This document shows positions 1 to 15,677 of a stretch of DNA of 64,000 bases, piece after piece. The position numbers and the translations under genes were made by a program. How positions within the stretch are numbered: position 1 is the stretch's first letter; the number at the start of each line of letters is the position of its first letter. The notes below the pieces were generated by a model. It worked only from the letters and a program-made list of their open reading frames with translations. It made no database searches and was not told the DNA's origin. The DNA is from Echinometra lucunter (taxonomy: Eukaryota; Echinodermata; Echinoidea; Camarodonta; Echinometridae). Location: NCBI GenBank assembly GCA_029962745.1, contig CM057154.1, positions 30,043,763 to 30,107,762 on the forward strand. Direction: 5' to 3'.

Positions 1-1196
1 TTAATTTTCTGTAGACCTATAGAAAAGCCAAAAGTAATTCACTGTCATGCCTTCATCCCTGTAATTTGTGCTTCAGTGTGAACCCCCATCATTTGATGGT
101 TCATGGTAAATTTGGTAGGAATCCATCACACATAACTGGCCAAGTGGCCATGCCTACAAAAAAAAGGTGAAGTCACTAATTTCAATACATAGTCTAACAA
201 GGTACCAAACAGCTTTAAAACCTTATCCTCACCAACATCCAACATACCCACTTTCCTAACAAGTCACATGGCAAGGAGAAAGTTGGGTTTTGTTTTGTGC
301 ATTTTCTTTCAATGACCTTAGGCTTACCACTAACAAAAATGAAATTTAAATAAAATTCTTTAAGGAGGTGACATCTCTTACCTAAGCATTAATTCAAGTA
401 AAATAAATATTCATAAATTAATCAGTAAATTTGATCTCAACTGTGTACTTAAGAGATAGGAGTTAAGATCAATCTCAAAGTTACGATCGATTTGAATCAA
501 TCGCAACTCTTTGTAAGACGGGGCCCTGGTCTGAACTTCATTAGTACATACACTTTCAACTTTCTTTTCAATTAACTAGCTGGTATGAATATCCCCCCCC
601 CCCCCCCCATCCATCTGCAGAGGGTAAAGCACTCGATAACATCATATTGCATTGTGTTAGGTTGCAATGGAGTTTCATTTATTTTTTAACAATTTTCATT
701 TACTATTCATTTGCAATCATGATAACATGGTCCAGTTGATACATTTTCAATACTCATGTAATGATAAAAAGGGTATATCTTAGGAGATGGGGCATAAACA
801 GCACCTCCTCCCCTCAATGTACATCACCATCAAGCAGCTTTAAACCCTATCCTCTCCAACATAGCCATTTTCACACCAACTCACATGGCAAGAGTAAAAC
901 TATGAAAACAAATAACAAAGACAAAAACACTTTTGGAAGGTAAAATTTTGCCATCATAGCCCCCACCCCCCCCCCCCCCCTTTGCATTTCATTTTGAAGA
1001 ATCATGTCCCAAATAAATGTATGGAAAACTTTGATAAGCCCCCATTTTTTTATCATCCTGGATCTACAAATGTTATGTGACTTTCATTTCAAACATATCA
1101 AAAATATTTTTCACATGAACAACAGGAACATTGTGCTCTGATTTGGCAAATAAATCTGTATATATGCAATTCAGCCATACACAATGTTGAATAAAA
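1..1196. other. Non-coding flank 3' of SURF2
   Basis: I see no supported coding exon here. It is downstream of the SURF2 stop and probably includes its 3' UTR. It holds a poly-C tract near 592-609, another near 967-980, and a fragment of an inverted-repeat element at about 425-533 whose right arm matches the element nested at 34330-34487. The short open frames on both strands have no splice signals or recognisable protein character. Confidence 0.6.
425..533. repeat. Fragment of GGGCCC-ended inverted-repeat element
   Basis: The right end (CTTTGTAAGACGGGGCCC, about 512-529) matches the end of the element at 34330-34487, and the core TCAATCGCAA is shared. The left arm is diverged, so this is a degraded copy. 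Confidence 0.5.
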
Positions 1197-6085
<4,889 letters not shown>

Positions 6086-6717
6086 CTCGACTGCGATGAT
6101 CCGCGAATTGAAACCAAAGGCTTACCAAAGATAATACACTCAGATCAAGAGTGCACGTAAAGCAATAGCGAGGTTACTACTACTATTGTTGATGATGTTT
6201 GTCTTGTTAGGCACAACCTTTGCTTGCGCAATCGGAACCTCTGTATGCGATATGCACACGTGGAGCTGCATGAAAAAGCTTCGAAGACGGGACTTACTGA
6301 TGGTCATTGGGCGTGGCCTGTGCACCCATGTGGTGCCTCCGCGTATCTGTGCACCTGTTTTACACCCACCGTTACAGGGTTTTAAGGGCGAATCCCGCGA
6401 ATACCCCTAGTTTGCAGGCACAAACAAATTCAGAAAAGTGTTAGTTAGGGTCTGTGCCTGCAGACTAATTGAAGCTCGAGTTGAGTCGTGTTTGTTTTGT
6501 GTATGGATTGATGTGGCCAAGCTGGAGCGAGGTTATCTATTGTGCATGTGTGAATATCATGTTGATACTCTCTCGCACTGCAGACTCTGAACTACACAGT
6601 CAGTGACAGTGGATATAAGCCATCGAGACTTATTTCCATCAGGCAAAATTAAGGGGTAAGGTACGTAGCGAGTGAAAATATTCCACTCTTTTTGCACTCT
6701 GTTCTCAAACGCAGATG

Positions 6718-6847
6718 CACCTCCGTGGCCTCAGGTTTAGCTGCCGACCACAGCGGCTACTCCGGTGATGATGAGATCGAAGAGATACAGGAGAAGCTGA
6801 TGCAGCTCTGTAAGATCCATGACTGGACGGAGGAGACGCAGCTTTGA
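6718..6847 (+). other. Unexplained coding-like patch, possible terminal exon
   Basis: After a polypyrimidine stretch and an acceptor-like CAAACGCAG ending at 6714, one frame reads an acidic peptide that includes SGLAADHSGYSGDDEIEEIQ, continues EKLMQLCKIHDWTEETQL and stops at 6845-6847 (TGA). GC content and codon style stand out from the AT-rich flanks. I do not recognise the protein. It could be a last exon of a small plus-strand gene, part of the 5' UTR of the 3beta-HSD transcript, or a decayed gene fragment. No upstream partner exon could be assigned. Confidence 0.35.
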
Positions 6848-6984
6848 GAGCTGCAGCTGCACTGTCAGGAAGAATACATAATCATCAGCTCAGTAAAGGG
6901 AATGAGAATGTATCCTCACAATACTTCCCACTTTTTATCATCAGCAGCATCATCTTTTTAATATTGTTGTTATTATAATATCAA

Positions 6985-7096
6985 AAATAATCGTAATAAT
7001 GATAATAATAATTATTATTATTAATTATTAATAATAATAATAATAATTATTATTATTATTATTATTATTATTGTTGTTGTTGTTGTTGTTGTTGTT
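6985..7096. repeat. (TTA)n / (TTG)n microsatellite
   Basis: Imperfect ATT/AAT trinucleotides run into a clean TTG run around 7072-7096. Confidence 0.85.
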
Positions 7097-7393
7097 AGTG
7101 TAGTTTTTGTGCCATGTTGCCTTCATTAAAGGAACATGATATAAAACAACAGCTACAATATCATATTATCAGGGATGTAGTATGCACCCCCCCCCACACA
7201 CACTTTTTGAAGTGGGTGTATGTGTAATATGTGTAAATATATATCTATGGCAGAATCATCCCCATGTCTGCACCAATTATATTATTATCATCATCATCAT
7301 TACTATTTTTCTGTTGCTGTTAAAAAGAAACACCAAATATACTGTATTTAAAAAGATGGCCTCTTAAAATTCTTTTATATTCTAGATATTACG

Positions 7394-7919
7394 ATGCCTG
7401 GCAGTGTTGGTGGTGAGGTGGTGATAGTGACTGGAGCATCAGGCTTCCTGGGTCAACATATCATCAAACAGCTGTTAGAGCAAGGAGAGTTTCTCATCAA
7501 GGAGGTCAGGACCTTTGACCTACACCCTTTCAACTGGTGCCCAGAACTGGAAGGTAAATTATGTGGAATATATAACTTGTTTCATGAAAATTTTGGTAGC
7601 ACCATACCACTAGACTGCATCGTAATTAATTTTCTTGACTGGAAACTACATAATTCAGATATTGACCCACCTAAGTCTAAATTAGCTTAGTCAGTAAAGA
7701 TATTGGCTAAAGCTTATGCCGATTAAAAAGAAAATATCAATCATGTTTCTCACTATATATTGTAAATTTAACAGTAGCGGGTGTTGAGGTGCATAGTTGA
7801 TGGTGTCTTCGTAAACTAAAGTAAACAACATCTGATGAAGGGCTACAAGACAATACATAGCTTGCAGTTGTCATCTGCTGTCTATGTTGTAGTATATTAA
7901 GTTCTGATGAATCACGCTA

Positions 7920-7960
<41 letters not shown>

Positions 7961-8553
7961 GATACCGGTATTTTGCCATTTCATCTTCTACATCCATGCT
8001 TGGCTCTCACATAAATGAGGATACATGTAGTGAAGTTATGGACAGTGATTTTGGGCTCCTAAGTATAACTGTATTTGTTCCTTTTCCTATTTCTTCCTAT
8101 TTCATCTGTAGTCCAAAATCCCAAAGTTCAGCTGTCACATATCGAGGGTGACTTGCGATCCATAGAAGAGGTGCGGAGAGCATTCAAGGGTGTTACTGTC
8201 GTTATACACACTGCTGGTGTGATTGACGTATCTCCATTGCCTGATGGTGAACTTCTCCGTTCTGTCAACATTCAAGGTAGGCCTACATGTATGTCACCCA
8301 GGTTTTGTAAATCTTCCATCAGTTGTGGGATATGAAACCTCTCCCCCTCTCTCTCCCCTCCCCTCCATACTTACATGTACATGCAAATTTGTGTTTTCAA
8401 CCTATAAAGCAATTGAAAACAATTCAGGACAATATCTCAGAACTAATCCTCCCCCCCCCCCCCTTCAAATTCAAATTGCTGTAGCAAATTAGCTTTCAAG
8501 AATCTGAGCTCTGCTCTGTCCTTAAATAATCAGAGTGATATTCTGGAATTTAG

Positions 8554-8622
<69 letters not shown>

Positions 8623-9564
8623 TCCATCAGAAGCGTAAACACTGTGTCAATTAATAGTACTTCAGTATCCATTTCATTTTATGTATTTTGTTGTATTACA
8701 TTCTCATGTGCATATGTTTAAACAATTTGAAATTCTACAATTCATTTTGAGTTTTAATGATCACCTTATCTGCTTTATTGAACAGGTTCTGAGAATGTAC
8801 TTCAAGCCTGCATTCACAACAACATACAGTATTTAGTGTACACCAGCACTGTTGATGTGGTGATAGGCCAGGAGTCAATTGTAGGAGGTACAGAAACAAC
8901 CCTTGGTATTCCTCAACACCATCACTTTGGTCTCTATGCAACCACCAAATATGAAGCAGAAAAGATCGTTCTCAAAGCCAATAACCTCATCCTGCAAAAC
9001 GGAAAGCGTTTACAGACGTGTGCGCTGCGTCCAACACCAGTATATGGTGAGGGCGACACCTACAATAGGGATGTCCTGAGACAAGCATGCCTCTACAAGA
9101 CGATGGTTTGTATGGGTAAGGACTCTTCGCGTTATCAGTGTGCCTATGCCGGGAACGTTGCCTGGGGACACATCCTAGCCGTGAAGGAACTCTTGAAACC
9201 AACAGCAGATGAGTCACCTGCAGGACAGGCGTTCTTCCTAACTGATGAAACCCCTGTGGCTAAAGTCAGTGACTTCTTCACCCCATTTGTTATAGGAGTC
9301 AATGCCAAAATGTCAAGCTTTTCTCTTCCATTTTGGCTGCTCTACTCTATTGCTGTTTTGATAGAAATATGTGCCTGGCTACTTCAGCCAATATACAGGA
9401 TCAAGATCTTCTTGTCAACTGCAACCGTGACATATGCCTATGGAGTTTATTACTTTCAGTGTGTGGGAGCTGAGAGATGCCTTGGATACGCACCTCTGTA
9501 TACCTATGATGACGCTGTGGAGAGAAGTCTTGTTTATTATAGAAGAGAATGTGGTTTGTCCTGA
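7394..9564 (+). CDS. 3beta-hydroxysteroid dehydrogenase / delta5-delta4 isomerase family protein
   Basis: Three coding exons, 7394-7553, 8112-8276 and 8786-9564, total 1104 nt, 367 residues (vertebrate HSD3B enzymes are about 372). Residues 13-20 (TGASGFLG) form the extended-SDR NAD-binding loop. The catalytic pair is in GLYATTKYEAEK (Tyr159, Lys163), and LRPTPVYGEGD is the usual substrate-side segment. Near the C-terminus a hydrophobic stretch (FWLLYSIAVLIEICAWLLQP) precedes the typical LGYAPLYTYDDAVERSL tail, matching the membrane-bound HSD3B layout. The family oxidises 3beta-hydroxy-5-ene steroids and isomerises the product at ER or mitochondrial membranes; substrate here is unknown, and related sterol dehydrogenases (NSDHL, SDR42E) are alternatives. 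Intron 2 carries an (AT)n tract. The ATG at 7394 is chosen because it begins the Rossmann strand at the usual distance. Confidence 0.92.
7921..7956. repeat. (CT)n microsatellite
   Basis: A CT dinucleotide run lies in intron 1 of the 3beta-HSD gene, ending just before a CTCTTGATACC segment. Confidence 0.85.
8558..8620. repeat. (AT)n microsatellite
   Basis: About 30 uninterrupted AT units lie in intron 2 of the 3beta-HSD gene. Confidence 0.95.
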
Positions 9565-10255
9565 CGTACATTATACAATGATTCCCAATTTTCCCCATCA
9601 TTTATGCAATCAGTAGAGATATAACCTACATGTAAGCATTCATAATTTTCATTCCTCTTCCAAAGGAATATTTTGCCACAAAAGAAAATATTTTTTGCTT
9701 AGAACCAAAGGACATTGAGTTTGTGACCAGTTATACGATTTATTGCTCATTTAACTCACAGGAGATGATGTGAAGCAAAATTGGTACATAGTTGCTCAGG
9801 AATGTATTAGTGAAATAAAAATCACAATAGGAATTTGTATTTTACCTGTTTAAAACCAATTTTCATTTGCTCAAATTGGGTAAAGGATACAGGATCAAGA
9901 AAGAAAGCACTTACTGTATGATGTGCAATATCATTCCCATTTGATTAAGTACTATGAACAGAGAATGTGATTAATTTGGTCATGTGTTTGCACACAGATA
10001 CTTATCTTTATTGATATAAGATATGAACTCAGTCTTATAAAACAGTGGCCCTTATTACAAGCATCTTTATTGAAAGGTCATTAATATGGCTACTGGATAC
10101 AATGTATTTCAGACTGAGGAAAAGAGATTTCATCTTGAAGTGAAAAATAATAAATGCATCCTTGCAACTGGTGTTTATTTTTCTATGATATCACACCTGA
10201 AGATGTGTATATATGTGAGCTAGTTTAAGGCTGTCAAGCACTATTCTGCTCCTGG

Positions 10256-10665
10256 TTAACCCATAGCAGTTACAGAGCTTTCTTGAGGTCTAAATTAATC
10301 ATCTTCAATCCTCAAATTGGCAATACAAATCATTTTTTTCCATGTTTACATAGCTTGAAAAAAATAAATATGGATATAACACAAATCATAATGAAATATA
10401 ATTGTAAAATTGAATCAGAAATTGTCAATTTGAACCCAGAAAAAAGTGTATTCACTGCATTGCCAATTTAAAGAGTTTAAGGATTAGTTACACTTAAACT
10501 GCTCTAATTCGAGAACGTCACACCATACAGTGATGGGAATGGGCTCAAATTTGTCAGCGCATTTTTCTCTTTCTACCCATGTATGATATGTACTGCCCAA
10601 CATTCTGGACCAACAGATACTGCAAAAGCGTCTCCTAAAGGTGACACTGTACCTCTATGGGTTAA
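10256..10665. mobile_element. TTAA-flanked MITE (family C, copy 1)
   Basis: The ends are TTAACCCATAG and CTATGGGTTAA; the TTAA duplication with CCC/GGG termini is the piggyBac-type signature. The interior contains TCTTGAGG, CAAATTGGCAA and TTGCCAATTT, which recur in the copies at about 11975-12180 and 53721-54139. It is about 410 bp and non-coding. Confidence 0.7.
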
Positions 10666-11581
10666 GTTGTAATAGCTGGAGGCCTAGAGCCTGTTTCTCA
10701 TAAAGCTACCGAAGTACCATTACTTCTTATCAAAGTTACAGCTCATGGAAATTTACGACATTTGTGATTGCCTACATTTGTTTGCCGGAAATATCTTTTC
10801 TTGATTAAGGGTATTGTGCTATACATTTTTCTGTGTTAAATTCAAATTGAAGATTTTCAGCTGTGTTATCAAAGTTCAAAGATATTGTTGAATATGGAAC
10901 TTTTGTCATAGTCTAGCCTTTTTTTTGGGGGGGGGGGGGGGTACTCTGTCAGGACACACAAATAGGAACCAAACACCAAGGAGTGGGGCAAGTCAAGTTT
11001 ATTGACTATCTGGAGAAAAGAACAAAAAACCCTGCATGGAGCAGAAGAAGAGCAAATTAAATTGGAATTCACTTATTTGAATATTCATAAACCATCAATA
11101 GCAAATTGATATGTATGAATACACATTTCTCTGAGCAATCTGAAGAAGTGATTAAGGAACTATTTTTCCCTCATTATAAGTACATTAAGCCTAAATTTCC
11201 AATGTAGTGATCTAGTAATTTGCATAAAATGTGGCCTAATTACACCCACGATATTAGTAAAGTGAGATGGGAGATGCAAGAATTTAGTTACATTTATACA
11301 TTTACCACGAGATATTAGTGACTTAGAGTCACTGACTCTATATACTACCCTTTGTACAGCAACCTTGTACTTATGTTCCCTTTGTTATGAGATAGTTTAT
11401 CTAATCACTGTGAAGAGAGTTCAGTATAACAGTTCACGTCGGTGTTTAACCTCTGTAATGTATTACACACAGTGCTACTTGCATGCAATAATTTTACATT
11501 TGTTATTTCTTTTGTATGATGTCGAAACCACACAGTGGCCTTTCTCATGGTCAAATGTTATTGGAATGAGCAGAATAACTT

Positions 11582-11978
11582 TTAAAGGATATGCCCTAGA
11601 AATTTCAGTTTCAATAAAAATTTCACATTTTCTCAATTTTCTTGGAAGTTACACATTTTCTAACGTCCATAGTCAGTGTATGATCAGAAGAATTGCTTTT
11701 GACATATTATACTTTGACTATGGGCTAGGAAAATGTGTAACTTCCAAGAAAATTGAGAAAATGTGACATTTCATGTACTAAGTGAATGGAGACCTGCTCA
11801 CATATGATGTCATCAGTATTGCCAATTTGCAGAGCTGAGAGTAATTTACGAGAAAATGTAAATGAGTGTAATTTTCTTATTCTTTGACTGATTTTGCTCA
11901 TTTTTTTTTTAAAATGCTGTTCAAATTCATCTCCTTTTATTGAAATAGTGAAACTTCTGGGGTGGACTTTCCCTTTAA
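11582..11978. mobile_element. Palindromic TTAA-flanked element (family A, copy 1, shortened)
   Basis: The right arm is intact and ends GGGTGGACTTTCCCTTTAA. The left arm, TTAAAGGATATGCCC, is degraded and jumps directly from TTTCAATAAAA to the ATTTCACATTTTCTC core, so about 150 bp of the left arm is missing compared with 22521-23108. The core inverted segment TTTTCTTGGAAGTTACACA is present on both sides. Confidence 0.75.
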
Positions 11979-12180
11979 TCCATAGAGTATAGAGTTTTCT
12001 TGAGGGTTAAAGTAATCAAATTGGCAACAGTTTTCCTCCTTTTCTGCTTAGTTTGAAAAAAAAATAGCAATTGCATAAACCAATGTTAATGAAAATTGCA
12101 AAATTAAACAGAAAACTGCCAGTTTGTGCACTAAAGTAGTGATTATGCATTCTTCAAGTGTTGCTAATTTAGATATGTAT
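11975..12180. mobile_element. Truncated family C element abutting family A copy 1
   Basis: It begins TTAATCCATAGAGTATAGAG and follows the family C interior: TCTTGAGGGTTAAAGTAATC, CAAATTGGCAAC, TAGTTTGAAAAAAAAATA, TAATGAAAATTG and CAGAAAACTGCCAGTTTG. Its first TTAA is the last TTAA of the family A element. No matching right end was found, so the copy is truncated near 12180. Confidence 0.55.
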
Positions 12181-13084
12181 GTCATAAATCATAAACACCA
12201 TGAAAGTGTAGAAGTCCACATTCCATTTTCACTGAGAAGTTTGTTTTTTCCAGCTGGTAAATGTAAGTACATGTACTTTATTTTGGTTTGTACACATGGT
12301 CAAAACACCATGACAAAGATACCATTCATAACAATGCAACAATCAGTATCAGGGTATGAAATGTACTAGTATAAGAATAAATTTATGTAAATGAAGGAAC
12401 CATTCCTTTTCTTGTTTGTATGTGGGGGTGCAGGGGCAATTGAACACGTGTGTATGTGGGGGGGGGGGGGGTGTGAGGGGGTGTGCATGTGTGCGTTGTG
12501 TTCATCATGTTTACACTATGTCATTCATCTTTTTTAAGGTAGTAGACCACATATGCATAACATTGTTTCAGAATTTGAAGAGAAATAAGCCAATTTCAAG
12601 TTTAAAAGATGGAAATTTTATGTAAAATCAAATCTACAATATTCCAATGAAAAAGTGAAAAATGAATGGTTTTACTCTTAAAGCGTCAGGAAGATGCCTT
12701 TACAAAACAAATAAAACAGGAATGTACTGGGATCTAAATACAAGTGTTTTTCTGTGGCTTAAAGCAATCTAAAGTCAAACTTTCGTGCAGATTGGGTGCC
12801 ACTTGCAAATGTGGGCTACTACCTTTAAAGTACTACTGGTACTGAAAATTATGACCTAGTCATGAAACACCCTTCTCCCTTAGTATGTCAGATCAAATTG
12901 TTTCCTTTACACCCCCCCCCCCACCTTTAATTATATCAGACTTTATGACATTTGAAAGCACTCCATCACTTTCAATAAGGACATGAAATGACACACAAGA
13001 ATCATCGACAGGTTTTCTTTTATTCACTTAAACATGAAAAAATAAATAAAACTTGATCAAAATTTTTCAAATAATTTGCCAGTA

Positions 13085-13400
13085 TTAGAAGCCATCTCCC
13101 TGAATATTTCACACTGTTAATTCTCATTTCATTTCAAATCAAAACAATGTTTATCTTTCCATGTAAATTATGTTTATTAGGCAACTTCGTTCCCTTCTCA
13201 AACGTTAATTTTCAATCAAAAAATGTTTGCCTCTTCATGTACTCTATACATATTAGACAGCTTCATGCCCTGGACATTACACCATTTCAAACAGTTAATT
13301 TTCTGTCACACAAATTTGTTACTTTGATTACAGTTTTCGCATACATTATCTTGATTAGACAACTTCTCTCCCTGCATATTTCAAACTGTTAATTTTCAGT
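13085..13400. repeat. Diverged tandem repeat, about four units
   Basis: Units of roughly 70-100 bp share an order of elements: (A/G)TTAG(G/A)CA(A/G)CTTC, then TCCCT or CCCTG, then TTTCAAACNGTTAATTTTC. The clearest unit ends are near 13128, 13213, 13306 and 13398. The block is in the probable 3' UTR of the WD40 gene. Confidence 0.55.
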
Positions 13401-15677
13401 TTCCATATCACACAAATTAGAATTAATCAAAATCAAACCCCTTGCAATCAAAACAAATGATTATTATATCCATCCAATGTGAATGAATAAGAAAAATATT
13501 GGCCCCATCGCCCCTCCCCCCTTTACCTACAATCACCTAGGGACAGATATACGTATCTAATGTTCAAATCTATGAAAAACATGAAATGGTTCATATATAT
13601 ATTTTGTTCTTATACAATTAACCTTCAAAATATTAGTTACATAATGCTACAATTAGACTTGTAGTATATAGATCTTCCTCTAGTCTAGCAAATATTGGAT
13701 TACTTATAATTTTTCATTTATAATATAACAATTACAATTAAAAATGGATGGAATCTTACACCAGTGGAAAGTTTATACATAATTTCAGTTCTAGCTTTAC
13801 TTGCATACACAAGTTTAATCATCCTTACATGTATATATACATATAATACATTACACATTACACATAATATAATTGAATTGACTGTTCACGAGACAGAATG
13901 TAGAAACGGTTTAATGTTAAAAGAATACATGTATACATACAGTTTCAGTCTTCTCACATGAACAAAACATTATTATGTTCCAAATTCTTGAGCACATGTC
14001 ATATAATGGAATGTCTGGAAAAAAAATTACATTGTTGGGCTTGTACGTACCATCAAGCTATATTTTTTAACAAAATCTCTACCCTCTCTGTTACCCTCTG
14101 TACAAAATGAGCATTTCAATATTTCTGTTTTCAAATTTATGATAAAACATGCACAGATATCAAATCAAGTACAGTTATTTCTAACAAACATCAATTTAAA
14201 AAAAACCCAGGAAATAAGCAAACAGTTATAAAGTTGGATGATCATGCATGTTAAAGTAAATGTGCAAATGCAATGTAATTCAAATCTTTTAAAAAAATAT
14301 TGCTATCTTCATTATATAATTTACATAAAATTTATGTCTACAGTTCATTGTTTGGCAACCTATCTTTAAATCTTGATTTGAGTGCAAGAGCGCAAACAAA
14401 AATGGGCTTAGAATGACCTTTGAAACAAGTGCTATTTTCTACTCCTCAAATAGTGGACTATCTTTAAACTAAGATAACATATTGTTCATTTAAAGGGTGC
14501 AAAGATACTTTGAGCATGGGAGCAAGACACCAAGAAATCTCTGCACATCCTCATATTTTGGGGAGTGTGTGTTGGCATAAAGAAAGGGTGGTCCAAGAGT
14601 GGTTTTAGCATGTCGTTGCAACCACAGAGCACCTAGAATCCTAGAGCTTCCAGGGCCCTTAAGCAATCTCTAGACTTCAGCCTCAAGGGACTTTGCGCTA
14701 CATGCTCATGATGTACACTTCGCACAGATAGATGTTTTTATGCAACACGCTAAAATTTCAGGTGGTGGACCACCCTGAAAGATACATGTACCACCAATTG
14801 CACATACAGTATGTGATAAACTATCCTGATTACTGCCCAGTAGGCCATGTTGAATGAAGTGCCAATAACATTAATATGAGCAAGTTTCTTGCCCCCAGAG
14901 ACACAGTCTCATGTGCTATGGTCAAAGAAAAATCAAGTGTAATTATTTATATCGGTATACAACTAGTACAGTGTACAGCTGGTATTATAATATTCAATGT
15001 GAACATTGGGATTATAAAAGTGCTTCCATCCAAGCATAACGTAAATAGCAAAAGATTCTATTTCAAGTAAAAACCATCAATTCCATAAACTTAACAGACT
15101 GGAAATCTCTCTAAAAAAAGAGAATACTAGGTTACATGAATACAATGACTAACTAGCATATGACTTATCCCCATAAACACTTTCTCCATTTACTGGTCTA
15201 CAATGCTAAAAAAAAACACCATTTACCATGCTGACTTCACTTCTAAATAGCACACATACCAGAAAATTAACAGCCTTAAGAATAACAAGCACATGTAAAA
15301 AATAAGCAGCCACATCTTCACAAGATTAACAATCATAGATACAACTTATCCTGAACAGTGCAAAACATAAACACACTATAAAGAGCAGCATAAGTTTGAA
15401 GAACACTGGCAGAGAACTGGAAAAGAAAGTGGATGACCATAAGCACCATACACAAATGGCACAGAAACTGCTGGATTTAAGACCTTGTTAAAGGTAGCCT
15501 TGAGTTCTGATGATCTAAAGAGTTGGGCTCTCAAAGGTTCCATCAAAATTCATAATGATTTTTTTTTATAATGAAAATAAAAATTTTAATGTCATACAAC
15601 ATGAATAAACGATTCAGAAAGATACCAAAACTCAAGATTACCTTTCGATAATGTTTGGACAGAAAGAAGCTCTAGGA

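Larger units (their letters stand above)
6086..7393. promoter_or_regulatory. Divergent intergenic region between SURF2 and 3beta-HSD
   Basis: This 1.3-kb interval separates two divergently transcribed genes and should hold both promoters. It is more CpG-rich than the surroundings near 6280-6420. A splice acceptor (TTCTAG at 7380-7385) just before the 3beta-HSD ATG means that gene has at least one upstream non-coding exon; a donor-like GGGTAAGGT near 6654 could end it. It also holds a coding-like patch at 6718-6847 (separate entry) and AT-rich (TTA)n/(TTG)n microsatellite near 6990-7096. No TATA box is claimed. Confidence 0.5.
9565..15677. other. Convergent non-coding interval between 3beta-HSD and WD40 gene
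   Basis: The two flanking genes converge here, so both 3' UTRs lie in it. No coding exon is supported. It contains TTAA-flanked elements at 10256-10665, 11582-11978 and about 11975-12180, a G tract near 10927-10940, another near 12459-12470, a poly-C near 12910, and diverged tandem repeats at 13085-13400. A minus-strand AATAAA (TTTATT near 13018) could be a polyadenylation signal for the WD40 gene, implying a 3' UTR of about 2.6 kb. Confidence 0.55.
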
